A stretch of DNA of 64,000 nt from Candidatus Chlorobium antarcticum (GCA_030765725.1 JAVCDF010000008.1:45791-109790), one strand, 5' to 3'. Shown: positions 24,581-35,651, counted from the first letter of the stretch. Made by a program: numbers and translations. The notes: generated by a model from the sequence alone, not told the origin.

Positions 24581-24948
24581 AAGGTGTTCCTCCCTGATTG
24601 AAATGTTAAAAATAACAGGACATGACACTAAACAATTGTTAGCTATCCAGAGCACAGAACCCAAAACATTTCCCTCCATCTCCACATGCTGATATCCATC
24701 AACGAAGGGATTGCTTTGAACTATATACTTACATGTATATATAATAAAAACAAGCCTTAGCTCCAAATACGCAACAACGCGCACATTGTACACCACCCGA
24801 CCACTCAAATCCCTTCAGGCAACGCATAGGGAAGAGTGGGCGGAATCCTCTCAATATTCGTATCTTTCCACATAAATGAACCGCTGGACTCGCACCTGCT
24901 GGTGACGATGGACTGATGTTTCATAGAAAACAATCCCGTATCTATTTT
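24581..24948. promoter_or_regulatory. Divergent intergenic region between fccA and mnmG, with two palindromes
   Basis: This 368-base stretch holds no gene that I can support. It must carry the promoters of fccAB (minus) and mnmG (plus). Two symmetric elements are visible: AACAATTGTT at 24631-24640, and a 7-bp inverted repeat TATATAC/GTATATA with a 6-base loop at 24722-24741. Either could be an operator for sulfide-dependent control, but AT-rich palindromes also occur by chance. No convincing -10/-35 pair was found. Confidence 0.4.
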
Positions 24949-26817
24949 ATGTATGATATTGTTGTTGCCGGTGCAGGGCATGCCGGATGCGAAGCGGCAC
25001 TTGCCGCAGCTCGTTCAGGCAGCGCATGCCTGCTTGTATCTTCCGACCTGACGGCAGTTGCCCGCATGTCTTGCAATCCCGCCATTGGTGGTGTGGCGAA
25101 AGGCCAGATAACCAGGGAAATAGACGCCCTCGGGGGGGAAATGGCAAAAGCCATTGATGCTACAGGAATCCAGTTCAGAATGCTGAATCTCAGCAAAGGG
25201 CCAGCGATGCACTCGCCACGGGCCCAAGCAGACAGAACGGCCTATACAGACTACATGAAACGGGCTCTTGAGTCCGAAACAAATCTCGACCTTCTTCAGG
25301 ACACCGTTACAGGGGTTGAGGTCAGAAACGGAAAGTTTTTCGGGGTACGCCTTCAATCCGGCCAGATAATGCGGGCGGGAGCTGCTATTCTGACCTGCGG
25401 AACCTTCCTGAACGGTCTGATTCACATCGGGATGAACCACTACCCCGGAGGCAGGACCATTGCAGAACCTCCGGTAACCGGCTTGACAGAGAGCCTGGTT
25501 GCCGCAGGATTCACAACTGCACGACTGAAAACAGGCACTCCGCCCAGAGTGGATCGGAGGAGCATTGACTACAGCATTGTAAAAGAACAGCAGGGAGACA
25601 GCAATCCTCCCCCGTTTTCGTTCAGCACCGGGAGCCTCGCCGAAAAGCAGCAGATAAGCTGTTTTCTGACCAAAACCACCTCTCAAACGCATGAAATACT
25701 AAAAAAAGGGTTTGATCGCTCGCCGCTCTTCACAGGAAAGGTTCAGGGGGTAGGGCCAAGATACTGCCCTTCGATTGAGGATAAGATTCACCGCTTTACA
25801 GAGAGAGATGGCCATCACATCTTCCTCGAGCCAGAGGGATTTTATACAAACGAAATGTATGTCAACGGGTTTTCAACATCGTTGCCTGAAGATATACAGA
25901 TAGCAGGTATGCAATCGATACCCGGAATGGAAGAAGTTAAGATGATTCGCCCCGGCTACGCAATTGAATATGACTACTTTCACCCCAGCCAGATTCGCGG
26001 ATCCCTTGAAACCAAAGGCGTCGAAAACCTCTATTTTGCCGGCCAGATAAACGGCACATCCGGGTATGAAGAAGCTGCCGCACAAGGGCTTATGGCTGGG
26101 ATTAACGCATCACGCAAACTTAAAGGGCTCGCACCTCTCCTGCTACGCCGGTCGGACGCATACATTGGAGTTCTCATTGACGACCTTGTAACAAAGGAGA
26201 CAAATGAGCCATACAGAATGTTCACTTCCTCAGCCGAGCACCGGCTCATTCTCCGCCACGACAATGCAGACTTACGCCTTCGCCATATCGGCCGTACTGC
26301 AGGGCTCATTGATGAGGAAACATTTATGAACACTGCTCTCAAAGCCGTAGCGGTTACGCAGTTGACCGCTCTTGCAAGAACTTGGACCATATCTGCAGCG
26401 CAAATGAGTAGGTTTCAACCAGCAACAGGCGAGGCCCCCTCAGCGGTCCCCGGGATGAAAGTTGCGCAGGCCATTAAAAGGCCCGAAATAACCATGAAGC
26501 TTCTTATTGACGCACTGCCCGTTCTCGCAGAACAAGTTGCAGCCATTACAACCGACCCTCTTGTTCATGAACAGGCAGAGATTAACCTTATGTATGAAGG
26601 GTATATCAAAAGAGAGCTTCTCCAGAGCGAAAAAGCCGCGAGACTCGATGAGCTAAAAATCCCCTCCTCTTACAATTACCACTCCATTACCGCTCTTTCC
26701 AGCGAAGGAAGAGAGAAGCTCCTGTTTTTTCGTCCCGACACCCTCGGCCAGGCGTCCCGAATACTGGGCGTATCGCCCTCCGACATATCGGTCCTCATGG
26801 TACATCTGGGAAGATGA
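24949..26817 (+). CDS. mnmG: tRNA uridine-5-carboxymethylaminomethyl synthesis enzyme MnmG
   Basis: 622 residues from [20 protein letters not shown], the FAD-binding N-terminus of MnmG (GidA). The family blocks [19 protein letters not shown]-like [14 protein letters not shown] and [19 protein letters not shown] are present. With MnmE it modifies U34 of certain tRNAs. An upstream in-frame ATG at 24916 gives 11 extra residues; the family N-terminus favours 24949, although neither start has a strong ribosome site. The parS site follows 25 bases after the stop. Confidence 0.94.
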   Translation: MYDIVVAGAGHAGCEAALAAARSGSACLLVSSDLTAVARMSCNPAIGGVAKGQITREIDALGGEMAKAIDATGIQFRMLNLSKGPAMHSPRAQADRTAYTDYMKRALESETNLDLLQDTVTGVEVRNGKFFGVRLQSGQIMRAGAAILTCGTFLNGLIHIGMNHYPGGRTIAEPPVTGLTESLVAAGFTTARLKTGTPPRVDRRSIDYSIVKEQQGDSNPPPFSFSTGSLAEKQQISCFLTKTTSQTHEILKKGFDRSPLFTGKVQGVGPRYCPSIEDKIHRFTERDGHHIFLEPEGFYTNEMYVNGFSTSLPEDIQIAGMQSIPGMEEVKMIRPGYAIEYDYFHPSQIRGSLETKGVENLYFAGQINGTSGYEEAAAQGLMAGINASRKLKGLAPLLLRRSDAYIGVLIDDLVTKETNEPYRMFTSSAEHRLILRHDNADLRLRHIGRTAGLIDEETFMNTALKAVAVTQLTALARTWTISAAQMSRFQPATGEAPSAVPGMKVAQAIKRPEITMKLLIDALPVLAEQVAAITTDPLVHEQAEINLMYEGYIKRELLQSEKAARLDELKIPSSYNYHSITALSSEGREKLLFFRPDTLGQASRILGVSPSDISVLMVHLGR

Positions 26818-26842
26818 CCAACGGATATGTCCGTTCAAGAAT

Positions 26843-26858
26843 TGTTTCACGTGAAACA
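26843..26858. promoter_or_regulatory. parS centromere-like site (ParB binding)
   Basis: TGTTTCACGTGAAACA is a perfect 16-bp palindrome matching the conserved chromosomal parS consensus bound by ParB. It lies between mnmG and polB, roughly 7 kb from the dnaA-dnaN intergenic region, where ParB sites are expected near oriC. parA and parB are not in the window. Confidence 0.92.
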
Positions 26859-26908
26859 TTATCGAAAACAAACCGCTCGCAACAAAAAAAGCGACAGAAC
26901 CATACTCT

Positions 26909-29311
26909 ATGGAATCACTGGTAAAAGATATTCAGGGAAACACTCTTCTCTACGGAAAAGACAATGAAGAAGGGATTGTTGGGGCATATCAACTGTCGGA
27001 CTGGTCTATAAGAGTATTCAACAGAGGGAAGAATGGGGAAATGACATCTCATGACGAACCTTTCTATCCGTACTTCTTTCTCTCTGAAAGTTCACTTCTT
27101 GATGGGTTTGCAGTTCAAAATGGCGGGAAATACTGGCCCGTCAGCCTCGCAGGGAATAACTTCTATAGGAGCCTGGCTATATTCTCCGGCTGGAGAAACT
27201 ACCGGAGCGCTCTAGACTACATTGCAAGAAACAGCCAGGTAAGGGAATGGGATACAATGGGATCAACAGGGGAGAACAGCTTTGTTGCAAACACCTACAG
27301 CAAAGGGGACGCCGTTACTCAGTATATGATGCAGAGTGGGAAAACATTTTTCAAGGGGATGATATTTGACGACCTCTATCGCATGCAGCTAGACATTGAA
27401 ACCCTTTATGACCCAAAACGCAAACCACGGGCAGGCATTGGCATCGGGGAGGACGAAATCATTATTGTCTCTCTGTCCGACAGTAGAGGGTGGGAGAAGG
27501 TAATCAATTCGAAAGGGCAAGGGGAAAAGTGTCTGCTTGAGCAGTTGGTTGGCATCATCACAGAGCGCGACCCAGATGTAATTGAAGGGCACAACATTTT
27601 CAGCTTTGATCTACCCTATATTCAGGCGCGATGCTCACAGCACAATGTCCCCTTCGCCATAGGGAGAGACGGGCTTATCCCAAGAAGCTACCCAGCCAGC
27701 ATCCGTTTTGCGGAAAGAAGTATTGACTACCCATTTTTTGACATCCCAGGAAGAAATGTTATTGATACCCTCTTTCTGGTCCAAAGCTATGACATATCAA
27801 AACGCTCAATACAGAGCTACGGACTGAAATCAGTAGCGCGGCATTTCGGCTTTGCCGCCAAGGATAGGACCTATATAGAATACAGCGAGATTTCTGGCCT
27901 CTGGAAATCGGACCCCGACAGACTCCTTCGGTATGCACTTGACGATGTCAGGGAAACGCGCGAACTCTCTTCGTTACTGTCAGGAAGCAGTTTCTATCTC
28001 GCGCAAATGCTCCCCTTCACCTATGCAATGACCGCAAGAACAGGGCAGGCGGCAAAGATTGAAGCGCTCTTGACACGAGAGTATTTACGCAACAAGCACT
28101 CTATTCCAAAACCATCCTTCGGAAAACAGCAGTATGGCGGGTATACGGCCGTTTTTCTTAAAGGCGTTCTTGGGCCTATTGTCTACGCAGATGTTGAATC
28201 ACTCTACCCCTCCATTATGCTTTCCAACAACATCTGCCCCAGAACGGATGAATTGAAGGCGTTCCCTGGCGTTCTAAGCGACCTGAAAGTGCTCCGCCTT
28301 AAAACCAAGGGGATGGCTACGGCAGAGAAATCGGCCGGAAATGAACCCCTTTCTGCAAATTATGACGCAATGCAGGGGTCGTTCAAAATCCTTATTAACG
28401 CCATGTACGGATATCTCGGCTTCGCCGGGGGAATATTCAACGATTACGATGAAGCTGACCGGGTAACATCAACAGGACAGTCAATAGCACGAAAGATGAT
28501 TCGGGAATTTGAGGCCGAAGGGTGCCAGATTGTGGAGGTCGACACCGATGGCATTCTCTTAATACCACCCGATGGGGTGACAGACGAAGAGGAAGAGCGA
28601 GCATTGGTGAAAAAAGTTTCTTCTCTGATGCCAGAAGGGATACGAATCGGATTTGATGGCAGGTTCCGGAAAATGATATCCTATATGAAGAAGAATTACG
28701 CGCTTCTGGACTACTCAATGAACATGAAACTGAAAGGGTCGTCGCTGACAAGCAGAAGTGGAGAAAAATTCGGACGCGACCTGGTTGAGCAGGGCTTTGA
28801 AAAGCTTCTTGCTGGAGATATTGACGGCCTTCACAATCTCTATACCTCCTACCGGAACAGAATTCTCAACCACGAACTCGACATAACAGACTTTTCCCGG
28901 AGAGAGGGCATGAAAAGTTCCCTTGAACAGTACATGGAAGATGTGAAAGCCGGAAAACGACAGAAAGCGGTGACCTATGAAATAGCCATCAGAAATGGCA
29001 AAAGCGTAACAAAGGGAGATAGGATCACCTACTACATATCAGGGAGTGGTAACGCAACCGCATCGTACGACAGGGGAAAGGAGGCTCAGGAATGGCGTGC
29101 AGACGCGCCTGATGAAAACACCGCATTCTACCTGAAGCGGCTTGATGAACATTGCCAGAAGTTTCTCCCTTTTTTCAAGCCGCAGGACTTCAGCATGATA
29201 TTTTCAGACGACACACTGTTCCCTTTCACAGCGGAAGGAATAACGCTTCAACACGAACGGGTGAGTCAGAATGAAGAATCGGAAGGAAACATGAACACAG
29301 AGGAACAATAA
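26909..29311 (+). CDS. polB: Family B DNA polymerase with 3'-5' exonuclease domain
   Basis: 800 residues. Exonuclease motifs: ExoI LDIETLYD (Asp162, Glu164), Exo[14 protein letters not shown], Exo[11 protein letters not shown]. Polymerase motifs: [10 protein letters not shown] (from Asp428), [25 protein letters not shown] (Asp545, Asp547). Motif C has VDTDG where most family-B enzymes have YxDTDS, but both catalytic Asp remain. The protein should be an active proofreading polymerase, by analogy with E. coli Pol II in damage bypass or restart; its role here is inferred. No helicase or repair genes are adjacent. Confidence 0.9.
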   Translation: MESLVKDIQGNTLLYGKDNEEGIVGAYQLSDWSIRVFNRGKNGEMTSHDEPFYPYFFLSESSLLDGFAVQNGGKYWPVSLAGNNFYRSLAIFSGWRNYRSALDYIARNSQVREWDTMGSTGENSFVANTYSKGDAVTQYMMQSGKTFFKGMIFDDLYRMQLDIETLYDPKRKPRAGIGIGEDEIIIVSLSDSRGWEKVINSKGQGEKCLLEQLVGIITERDPDVIEGHNIFSFDLPYIQARCSQHNVPFAIGRDGLIPRSYPASIRFAERSIDYPFFDIPGRNVIDTLFLVQSYDISKRSIQSYGLKSVARHFGFAAKDRTYIEYSEISGLWKSDPDRLLRYALDDVRETRELSSLLSGSSFYLAQMLPFTYAMTARTGQAAKIEALLTREYLRNKHSIPKPSFGKQQYGGYTAVFLKGVLGPIVYADVESLYPSIMLSNNICPRTDELKAFPGVLSDLKVLRLKTKGMATAEKSAGNEPLSANYDAMQGSFKILINAMYGYLGFAGGIFNDYDEADRVTSTGQSIARKMIREFEAEGCQIVEVDTDGILLIPPDGVTDEEEERALVKKVSSLMPEGIRIGFDGRFRKMISYMKKNYALLDYSMNMKLKGSSLTSRSGEKFGRDLVEQGFEKLLAGDIDGLHNLYTSYRNRILNHELDITDFSRREGMKSSLEQYMEDVKAGKRQKAVTYEIAIRNGKSVTKGDRITYYISGSGNATASYDRGKEAQEWRADAPDENTAFYLKRLDEHCQKFLPFFKPQDFSMIFSDDTLFPFTAEGITLQHERVSQNEESEGNMNTEEQ

Positions 29312-29388
29312 AGCGACAGCGGCTGTATTTTTTTATTATTATAAATAAGAGGCGTTACTCACCCTTAAAACACACAAGCCTGACAGCA

Positions 29389-30612
29389 ATGACAGATAAA
29401 AAGATTTTACCCGTAACCGACAGTGTTACATGGATAGGGGTTCTTGACCCCGGCCTTATCACATTCGACATTGTGATGGAAACCAAATATGGCACCACCT
29501 ACAACTCGTATTTCATCAATGCCGAGAAAAAGGCTATTGTTGAAACAACAAAAGAGCAGTTCTGGCCTGAGTATCTCGCTAAAATAAAACAGGTTACAGA
29601 CCCGGCAGAGATAGAGTACATTATTGTTGACCATACAGAGCCCGACCATTCAGGCAATATCAGCAATCTACTGGCCATTGCTCCGAACGCTACCGTAGTA
29701 GGGAGCGGGAACGCGCTGAAGTTCCTTCGCGACCAAACCGGACACGATTTTCGCTCGCTTGCAGTCAAAACAGGCGACTCGCTGGATTTGGGCAACAAGA
29801 CGCTTCATTTCATCAATGCTCCCAACCTCCACTGGCCCGACACCATTTATACCTGGCTGGAAGAGGACAGAGTGCTCTTTACCTGCGATTCATTCGGCTC
29901 ACATTTCTGCAATGAAAAAATGTATGACGATGAAGTGGGTGACTTTGACGATGCTTTCACCTATTATTTTGACGCCATCCTCCGCCCCTTCAGCAAATAC
30001 ATGATTCAGGCAGTTGAGAAAATCCGTCCCCTTGATATTTCCGTCATATGCCCGGGACACGGCCCAATTCTCAGGACTGACTGGAAAAAATATGTGGACC
30101 TTTCTCTTCGTTACTCCCAGAGCGCCATTGCCCTTCCCAATGAGAAGAATATCCTGATAGCCTATGTGTCGGCCTATGAGAACACGGCTATCCTGGCCGA
30201 AAGAATAGCCGAAGGGCTTCGCCGATCGTGCGACTTCACCATTGACATCTGCGATATTGAACACATGCACTTCTCAAAGATGGAGGAAAAGATCGCCCAT
30301 GCATCGGGAATCATACTCGGCTCCCCAACCATCAACCAGAACATTCTTCCGCAGATCTATCAGATATTTTCAGCCATTAACCCCATACGCGACAAAGGCA
30401 AGCTGGGAGCTGCATTCGGCTCATACGGCTGGAGCGGTGAGGCAACAAAAATGATAGAAACAAACTTCACCATGCTGAAACTGAAGGTGTTTGACCAGAA
30501 TATGAAGGTCAAATTCAAACCGCATGAGCCGGAGTTTGAAGCCTGCCATGAGTTCGGCAAAGCCTATGCTGAACGAATGATAGAGATGTATCAGCTGAGC
30601 TGCAATCTTTAG
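29389..30612 (+). CDS. A-type flavoprotein / flavodiiron protein (FprA family)
   Basis: 407 residues. The N-terminal metallo-beta-lactamase-like domain carries the diiron ligands HTEPDHSGN (HxExDH), [15 protein letters not shown] and CPGHGPI. From about residue 255 a flavodoxin domain ([34 protein letters not shown]) binds FMN. Such two-domain proteins reduce O2 to water or NO to N2O using rubredoxin electrons, and protect anaerobes from oxygen. There is no rubredoxin gene beside it. It is followed by a strong hairpin. Confidence 0.92.
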   Translation: MTDKKILPVTDSVTWIGVLDPGLITFDIVMETKYGTTYNSYFINAEKKAIVETTKEQFWPEYLAKIKQVTDPAEIEYIIVDHTEPDHSGNISNLLAIAPNATVVGSGNALKFLRDQTGHDFRSLAVKTGDSLDLGNKTLHFINAPNLHWPDTIYTWLEEDRVLFTCDSFGSHFCNEKMYDDEVGDFDDAFTYYFDAILRPFSKYMIQAVEKIRPLDISVICPGHGPILRTDWKKYVDLSLRYSQSAIALPNEKNILIAYVSAYENTAILAERIAEGLRRSCDFTIDICDIEHMHFSKMEEKIAHASGIILGSPTINQNILPQIYQIFSAINPIRDKGKLGAAFGSYGWSGEATKMIETNFTMLKLKVFDQNMKVKFKPHEPEFEACHEFGKAYAERMIEMYQLSCNL

Positions 30613-30657
30613 GGAGAGAACCCCGCTGCAGCAACAATCCTTCGATTTGAAAGGTAA

Positions 30658-30689
30658 CTGAAGGGGGCTGGGAAACCAGCCCCCTTCAG
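30658..30689. terminator. Bidirectional terminator between the flavodiiron gene and dciA
   Basis: A 14-bp perfect stem CTGAAGGGGGCTGG with a GAAA tetraloop, followed by GTTTTAA on the plus strand. It lies between two convergent genes. Confidence 0.85.
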
Positions 30690-30693
30690 CGTT

Positions 30694-30999
30694 TTAACGG
30701 AATATAATATTGCGAACAAGCGGTTTTTCGGGCGGGCACTCAAGTGCGCGATTGAGCTTTTCAAGGATGGATGGCTTCCGGTAGTTCAATTCCATTCTCC
30801 AAGTGGAGCTCCGTACGCGAACAACGATAGTCCCCTCTGTAAACCGCTCTACAGTGGTCACCGAAGCCACAGCTTCGCCTACAACGGTGCTCCATATTCC
30901 GAGGGCGTTGAACTGCGCAAAAGCCTCACGAAGACCGAGACTCAGGTACATATCGCCAGCGATGGAGGAAAATTTTTTTGGGCTTCTCGTTCGTGACAC
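30694..30999 (-). CDS. dciA: DUF721 / DciA-like protein (helicase loader candidate)
   Basis: 101 residues from a GTG start just after the recF stop. The pattern LREAFAQFNALGIWSTVVGEAVAS, then VRVRSSTWRMELNYRKPSILEKLN, is typical of the DUF721/DciA family. DciA proteins help load the replicative helicase DnaB in most bacteria lacking DnaC. The last gene of the dnaA-dnaN-recF series is a fitting place. The start is uncertain: the open frame reaches a TTG at 31056 inside recF, and an ATG lies at 30951. Confidence 0.72.
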   Translation of the reverse strand: MSRTRSPKKFSSIAGDMYLSLGLREAFAQFNALGIWSTVVGEAVASVTTVERFTEGTIVVRVRSSTWRMELNYRKPSILEKLNRALECPPEKPLVRNIIFR

Positions 31000-31001
31000 G
31001 G

Positions 31002-32129
31002 TTATGTTTCTGAATTCTGAGTTGACGAGGTGGTCTGGAGATAGTGGAGGGCACAAGAGCCGCCGCCGACAGGACTTTCTTTCAATTCAGCTGAGGAAAT
31101 CAGCGCCTGACCGCATCCCTCAAGCATATCGAGAACGGCTACGGTCCGTTTCCCGTCAAGCTCACTAAAAATGTCGTCCAGAAGGCATATTGGGCTTTCC
31201 CCGATTTTCTCATTGAAATAACGGAACAGGGCGAGTTTCAGGCTGATGAGAAATGTTCTTTGCTGCCCTTGGGAAGTAAAGCGTTTGCTCTCCCGTCCAT
31301 CTAAAAGAAAGAGCAGTTCATCGCGATGCGGTCCCGACAGGGTCTGTCCCCGCAACCTCTCCTGCCGTTCATTACCCTGAAACCTCTCAAGAAAACGCTC
31401 TCGAAGCTCGCTTTCAGGAACATCCTCCTGCAGCTTCCCTATGGTTGAGCGATACTCGATTGCAGGGGTTTCCCCGCCTGAAAGCTCCCGGTGAAGGGAC
31501 TCAACGAAAGGGAAGAAATCAGCAAGAAAACGGATTCTTGCGGCTGTTACCGATGCTGCAGCGAAAGCGAGATTTTCACTCCAGATCGCAAGCATTGAGG
31601 TATCTCCTCGGGAGTTTTGCGACAGTTGCAAAAGCAGTGCATTTCTCTGCTGGAGTATCCGTCTGTAGACCAGCAGATTATCCAGATACCGTCTGTCTGA
31701 CTGACAGACTGCATTGTCGAGAAAGCGGCGGCGTTCACCCGGAGGGCCGCTGATAATAACAATTTCAGAAGGAGCAAATGAAATGCAGGGTATCTGGCCT
31801 ATATGAAGAGAAAAAGGCTTTACCTCATTACCATCTACCTGCAGTTTCTTTCCATTCTCTTTTGAATAAGAGACCCGCACAGTTGTCTCTTTTCGGGAAG
31901 AGGATTCAAATAGTGCGGTAAGAAGAAAATAATCGGCTGAAAAAGAGAGGCATTCGCCGTCAGAAGCGGTTATAAAACCCTTTGTCAAAGCACAATAATG
32001 CGCAGCTTCAAGTATTGATGTTTTGCCGGATCCATTGTGGCCATAAATCAGATTGATTCCCTCTTCAGGCTCAAAAAAGAACGAACGGTGGTTCCGAAAA
32101 TTCTCCAACTGTATGCTGCGCAGCCTCAA
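31002..32129 (-). CDS. recF: DNA replication and repair protein RecF
   Basis: 375 residues. Walker A YGHNGSGKTSILEA (about 30-42), the ABC signature region SQGQQRTFLISLKLALF, and Walker B LLDDIFSELD. RecF is an SMC-like ATPase that helps RecOR load RecA at gapped DNA. The ATG at 32129 begins MRLRSIQLENFRNH, the family N-terminus. It is the third gene in the minus-strand series from dnaA and lies 73 bases after dnaN. Confidence 0.95.
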   Translation of the reverse strand: MRLRSIQLENFRNHRSFFFEPEEGINLIYGHNGSGKTSILEAAHYCALTKGFITASDGECLSFSADYFLLTALFESSSRKETTVRVSYSKENGKKLQVDGNEVKPFSLHIGQIPCISFAPSEIVIISGPPGERRRFLDNAVCQSDRRYLDNLLVYRRILQQRNALLLQLSQNSRGDTSMLAIWSENLAFAAASVTAARIRFLADFFPFVESLHRELSGGETPAIEYRSTIGKLQEDVPESELRERFLERFQGNERQERLRGQTLSGPHRDELLFLLDGRESKRFTSQGQQRTFLISLKLALFRYFNEKIGESPICLLDDIFSELDGKRTVAVLDMLEGCGQALISSAELKESPVGGGSCALHYLQTTSSTQNSET

Positions 32130-32202
32130 TAATAACCCTCTCGTTAAAGCAGCACATCCTTCTCCTGAAAACCTTCCAGATGTGCCTGCGTGGTTTCAGT
32201 TC

Positions 32203-33339
32203 TCAATTATTGATACGGACCGGCATAACAAGGATGATGAGCCTGTCGCTCTTCTCTTCAGTATTGGGACAGAAAATAACAGCAGTCGTCGGGCTTTTCA
32301 ATTCAATACTGACCTCGTTTTCATCAAGGTGAGCAAGTGCTGCTTCGAGAAAACGGGAATTGAATCCAATGGAAATATCCTCACCCGTGTAACTGCATGC
32401 AAGCTCCTCAACAGCCGATTCCCCCTCATTGGTGTTTTCAGCCATAATTTTAAGCACTTGACCCTCAATCTGAACCTTCACATCACCTATGCTTGAAAAT
32501 CTCCCCACCCTTTTGATGGAATCATAAATAACAGCACGATTGATGACCAGATGCTTGTCATGCTCAACAGGAATGACAGCCTCGTAATTAGGATAGGGTT
32601 CAATGATCAGCGCAGCATCAAGCACTATGCTACCACAATTGAATCGTACAAACTTCCTCTCACTCTCAATACTCATTCGTACCGTTTCAGTCTGAGCAAG
32701 TTTCTGCAGAATGGAAAGCACTCTGGAAGGAACAACAACTTTGAGTTTTTCTGGCATGGAGATAGATGAATCTTTCCTGCATCGCACCAACCTGTGACCA
32801 TCAGTTGCTATGGCCGTGAGAAGCTCACCCTCAAGCTCAAACAAAACTCCCATCATAGCTGGACGCATTCCGTCAACACTGCATGCGAAGGTTGTTTTCT
32901 GGATAATGTCGAGCATATCGCTTGTTGGCATCTCAAGAGAGATGTCATAGTTTTTTTCCTGCTTTTCGGGTTTCGCCTCAAAAAGGCAGGGCATTCTGTA
33001 GCGGCCTTTGTCGGTTGTGATATCAACTCTTCCATGCTCAGTGGCTTCCTGTCGTTCAATTGAGAATGTAACTGAGGTGTCGTACATGCTCCTTAGAAAC
33101 TCCTGAAGTGCTCGAGCCCTAATGCCAATATTACCGCTGTCGGATGTTTCCACTTCACTGCGTGCGGTAATGGAAACTTCACCGTCTGAAGCAAAAAAAG
33201 TGAGTGTGCCGGATTCAATTGAGAGATGGATGTTCTCAAAACGCTGATCAATTGATTTTGCAGGTATAGCCTGGGCAACTTTACCGACTGCATCCTGCAG
33301 CTGCTTGATAGAGGAGGTCAATTTCATCTGGTCCAACAT
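32203..33339 (-). CDS. dnaN: DNA polymerase III sliding clamp, beta subunit
   Basis: 378 residues, three clamp domains. Recognisable stretches include MKLTSSIKQLQDAVGKVAQAIP, GTLTFFASDGEVSI, TAIATDGHRLVRCR and the C-terminal LIILVMPVRI. The clamp tethers polymerase to DNA. Two starts are possible, MLDQMKL at 33339 or MKL at 33327; neither has a strong ribosome site. It follows the box-rich intergenic region after dnaA. Confidence 0.96.
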   Translation of the reverse strand: MLDQMKLTSSIKQLQDAVGKVAQAIPAKSIDQRFENIHLSIESGTLTFFASDGEVSITARSEVETSDSGNIGIRARALQEFLRSMYDTSVTFSIERQEATEHGRVDITTDKGRYRMPCLFEAKPEKQEKNYDISLEMPTSDMLDIIQKTTFACSVDGMRPAMMGVLFELEGELLTAIATDGHRLVRCRKDSSISMPEKLKVVVPSRVLSILQKLAQTETVRMSIESERKFVRFNCGSIVLDAALIIEPYPNYEAVIPVEHDKHLVINRAVIYDSIKRVGRFSSIGDVKVQIEGQVLKIMAENTNEGESAVEELACSYTGEDISIGFNSRFLEAALAHLDENEVSIELKSPTTAVIFCPNTEEKSDRLIILVMPVRINN

Positions 33340-33387
33340 TTACAGTTTTATGATTTGATAAATAAGGATTATTGTTGCTGTAGAGAG

Positions 33388-33604
33388 TGTTGATATGTTG
33401 ACAACATCGTTTTAATCTTTAGTAAAGTTCTTTTTTACTTTATGATACCAGATATTCTTTTAGTTTTTTAGTGTTGATAATCTGTTGGTAGAGTGAGTTG
33501 TTTGCTGTTGGAGGATTGTTGATAGTTTTCCTCCTCTTCTTATGATGTTGACAATCTCCTCTTTATCAAGATACCACCAACACCCCACCAACACTTTATC
33601 AACA
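33388..33604. other. oriC candidate, dnaA-dnaN spacer: six DnaA-box-like 9-mers
   Basis: Six copies of NTRTCAACA lie in 217 bases. On the minus strand they are at 33388-33396, 33396-33404, 33472-33480, 33517-33525 and 33546-33554; on the plus strand TTATCAACA is at 33596-33604. These differ from the E. coli box TTATCCACA mainly at one base. The density in an AT-rich spacer beside dnaA indicates an origin element. Confidence 0.8.
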
Positions 33605-33611
33605 GAGCCGC

Positions 33612-35078
33612 TTACATTGAAATGAGCTCTATTCTCCTTCTGATTTCATTGATTCTTCCCTGATCTTCCCCCTGTGCTTCAACGCGTTTTGTAATGGTGT
33701 TGACAGCATGAATAACGGTAGAGTGGTCTCTTCCTCCAAAATGGAGCCCTATGGTCTTCAGGGATGATTCTGTAAGCTGCTTTGCAAGATACATGGCAAT
33801 CTGCCGACCGGTAGCTATTTCCTTCTTCTTTGATTTGCCCTTTAGGTCGTTGGAGGTGATGGCATAAAATTCACAGATGACCTTTTCGATTGTATCAAGG
33901 TTCAGCTGTTTTGCGCTGTGGCGGATAATGTCTTTCAGTGTTATTTTTGTAAAAGAAAGGTCAATATCCTGATTGTCCAGCGACTGTGCGGCCAGCAGTT
34001 TGACGATGCATCCTTCCAACTCCCTGACATTGTCGGTAATATTGTTTGCTATAAACTCAATCACATTTTCATCAAGATCAACGCCGCTCTGAAGCAGTTT
34101 ACTGAGAATGATAGCTTTTCGGGTTTCATAGTCGGGAGGCTGAATATCGGCCGAGAGTCCCCAATTGAAGCGGGAAATGAGTCGGTCTTCAATGCCCTTT
34201 ATGTTTTTTATGGGGCGGTCGGCGGAAAGAATGATCTGTTTGTTGGACTGATGTAGGGTATTGAAAATATGGAATATCTCCTCCTGCGTCTTCTCCTTTC
34301 CGGAAAAGAACTGTATGTCATCGATGATAAGCACATCAATAGTGCGGTAGAAAGAGGAAAATTCCTGGATTTTTCCATTCTGGATTGCATTGACAAAATC
34401 AATAGCAAATTTTTCACTTGACACATAGAGCACTTTTGCCCCTTCCCGTTCCTGACGGACCGTGTTGCCAATGGCCTGCATCATATGGGTTTTGCCTAGC
34501 CCTACGCCGCCATAAATAACCAGCGGGTTGAATGCATTCTGGCCGGGATTCTGGGCAATAGACTTTGCCGCGGCAAAAGCAAGAGAGTTGCAGTCGCCCC
34601 GAATAAGTGTATCAAAGGTATATTTTGAGTTCAGTTGTGTTTCAAAGCGCTCAAGATCCCGTTCAAAACTTTCCGATTTTTTTTTCTCATCCTCTCCTGC
34701 CGTCACTTTTTTTCCGGGGAGCGCATTTTGGAGAGGAAGCTGTATGGTTATTGCCTGACCCTGTGATTTGTCCACCACTATTGAGTACATGAGCCTAGCC
34801 TCGGGTCCGATAATCTTCTTGAGGGCAGTGTTCAGGAATTGGGAGTAGTGCTCTTCAATCCATTCATAAAAGAAAGTGCTTGGAACCTCAATGGTCAACT
34901 CTCCGCCTGAAAGCCCCAGAGGCTTGATGGGAGAAAACCATGTCTGGAATGCAAGGGGATTAATGTGTTCCCGTATGGCCTCAAGGCAGGAATTCCAGAC
35001 ATGAGTTTCAGCATGACTGCTTTCCCTGCCGTCTCCCTTCTGTTGCTCCTGAACCTTTATACTGTCTGCGTTAAGCAT
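33612..35078 (-). CDS. dnaA: Chromosomal replication initiator protein DnaA
   Basis: 488 residues from [10 protein letters not shown]. Domain I is at about 27-100, AAA+ Walker [10 protein letters not shown] at 190-198, Walker [12 protein letters not shown], sensor region [10 protein letters not shown], and the domain IV signature [12 protein letters not shown] near the C-terminus. DnaA opens oriC. The open frame continues upstream to a TTG at 35105, but the ATG at 35078 is the better start. Box-like sequences flank the gene on both sides, which points to autoregulation as well as origin function. Confidence 0.97.
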   Translation of the reverse strand: MLNADSIKVQEQQKGDGRESSHAETHVWNSCLEAIREHINPLAFQTWFSPIKPLGLSGGELTIEVPSTFFYEWIEEHYSQFLNTALKKIIGPEARLMYSIVVDKSQGQAITIQLPLQNALPGKKVTAGEDEKKKSESFERDLERFETQLNSKYTFDTLIRGDCNSLAFAAAKSIAQNPGQNAFNPLVIYGGVGLGKTHMMQAIGNTVRQEREGAKVLYVSSEKFAIDFVNAIQNGKIQEFSSFYRTIDVLIIDDIQFFSGKEKTQEEIFHIFNTLHQSNKQIILSADRPIKNIKGIEDRLISRFNWGLSADIQPPDYETRKAIILSKLLQSGVDLDENVIEFIANNITDNVRELEGCIVKLLAAQSLDNQDIDLSFTKITLKDIIRHSAKQLNLDTIEKVICEFYAITSNDLKGKSKKKEIATGRQIAMYLAKQLTESSLKTIGLHFGGRDHSTVIHAVNTITKRVEAQGEDQGRINEIRRRIELISM

Positions 35079-35489
35079 AGAAAATCGGTAATTAAGCAGG
35101 GTCAAAAAAACCCTGCGGGGAAAACTGTCAACATATGAACCGGTTCAAGGTACTCTTTTGAAAGGATATAAAATAATCAGCGGGGATAAAAATCAGGAGG
35201 TTTTAGAGGGGGATTGCCTCACAGTAATCAACCTAATAAGTTTTTATTTAAAAACACTTTAGCCGATTTTATGAAAAAGTTGTCAACATTCGCCAGAAAC
35301 TCTTTATGCGGACAGAGCGGCGGATTCGGAGGGTGAGATTTTTGTTGTCAACATTCTATCAACATTTATAGGGAGGGTGCCGATGAGTTTTAATGCTCGG
35401 GAGTTATTTGTTTATCTCCGATGATTATGGTAATTTATATGCCCTTTAATTTTGAATTTTTATTACAATCTGGTGAGGAGTCATTTGAG
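35079..35489. other. oriC candidate, region between dnaA and rpmH: four DnaA-box-like 9-mers and an AT-rich stretch
   Basis: This 411-base divergent gap holds no supported gene. Four NTRTCAACA matches, all on the plus strand, lie at 35125-35133, 35280-35288, 35345-35353 and 35356-35364. The last two are separated by only two bases. An AT-rich block at about 35401-35470 could be the unwinding element. The dnaA and rpmH promoters must also be here. Confidence 0.75.
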
Positions 35490-35651
35490 ATGAAAAGAAC
35501 CTTTCAACCTAGCAACAGAAAGCGGCGCAATAAGCATGGATTTCGGCTGAGAATGTCGACTAAGAATGGCCGCAGGATAATTAACGCCCGCAGAGCCAAA
35601 GGGCGTCATTCGCTTTCTGTCAGCAGCGACATGGGTACTGCCGGCAGATAA
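35490..35651 (+). CDS. rpmH: 50S ribosomal protein L34
   Basis: 53 residues, [19 protein letters not shown] and the [19 protein letters not shown] stretch of L34. The ATG at 35490 is preceded by GAGGAG at 35476-35481; the open frame to 35421 is non-coding leader. It is the first gene of the conserved rpmH-rnpA-yidD-yidC block divergent from dnaA. Confidence 0.97.
   Translation: MKRTFQPSNRKRRNKHGFRLRMSTKNGRRIINARRAKGRHSLSVSSDMGTAGR

Noticed and set aside
29330..29346. Possible terminator after polB (ACAG-CGG-CTGT then T-run)
   Set aside because: The stem has only four pairs; too weak to list as a terminator.
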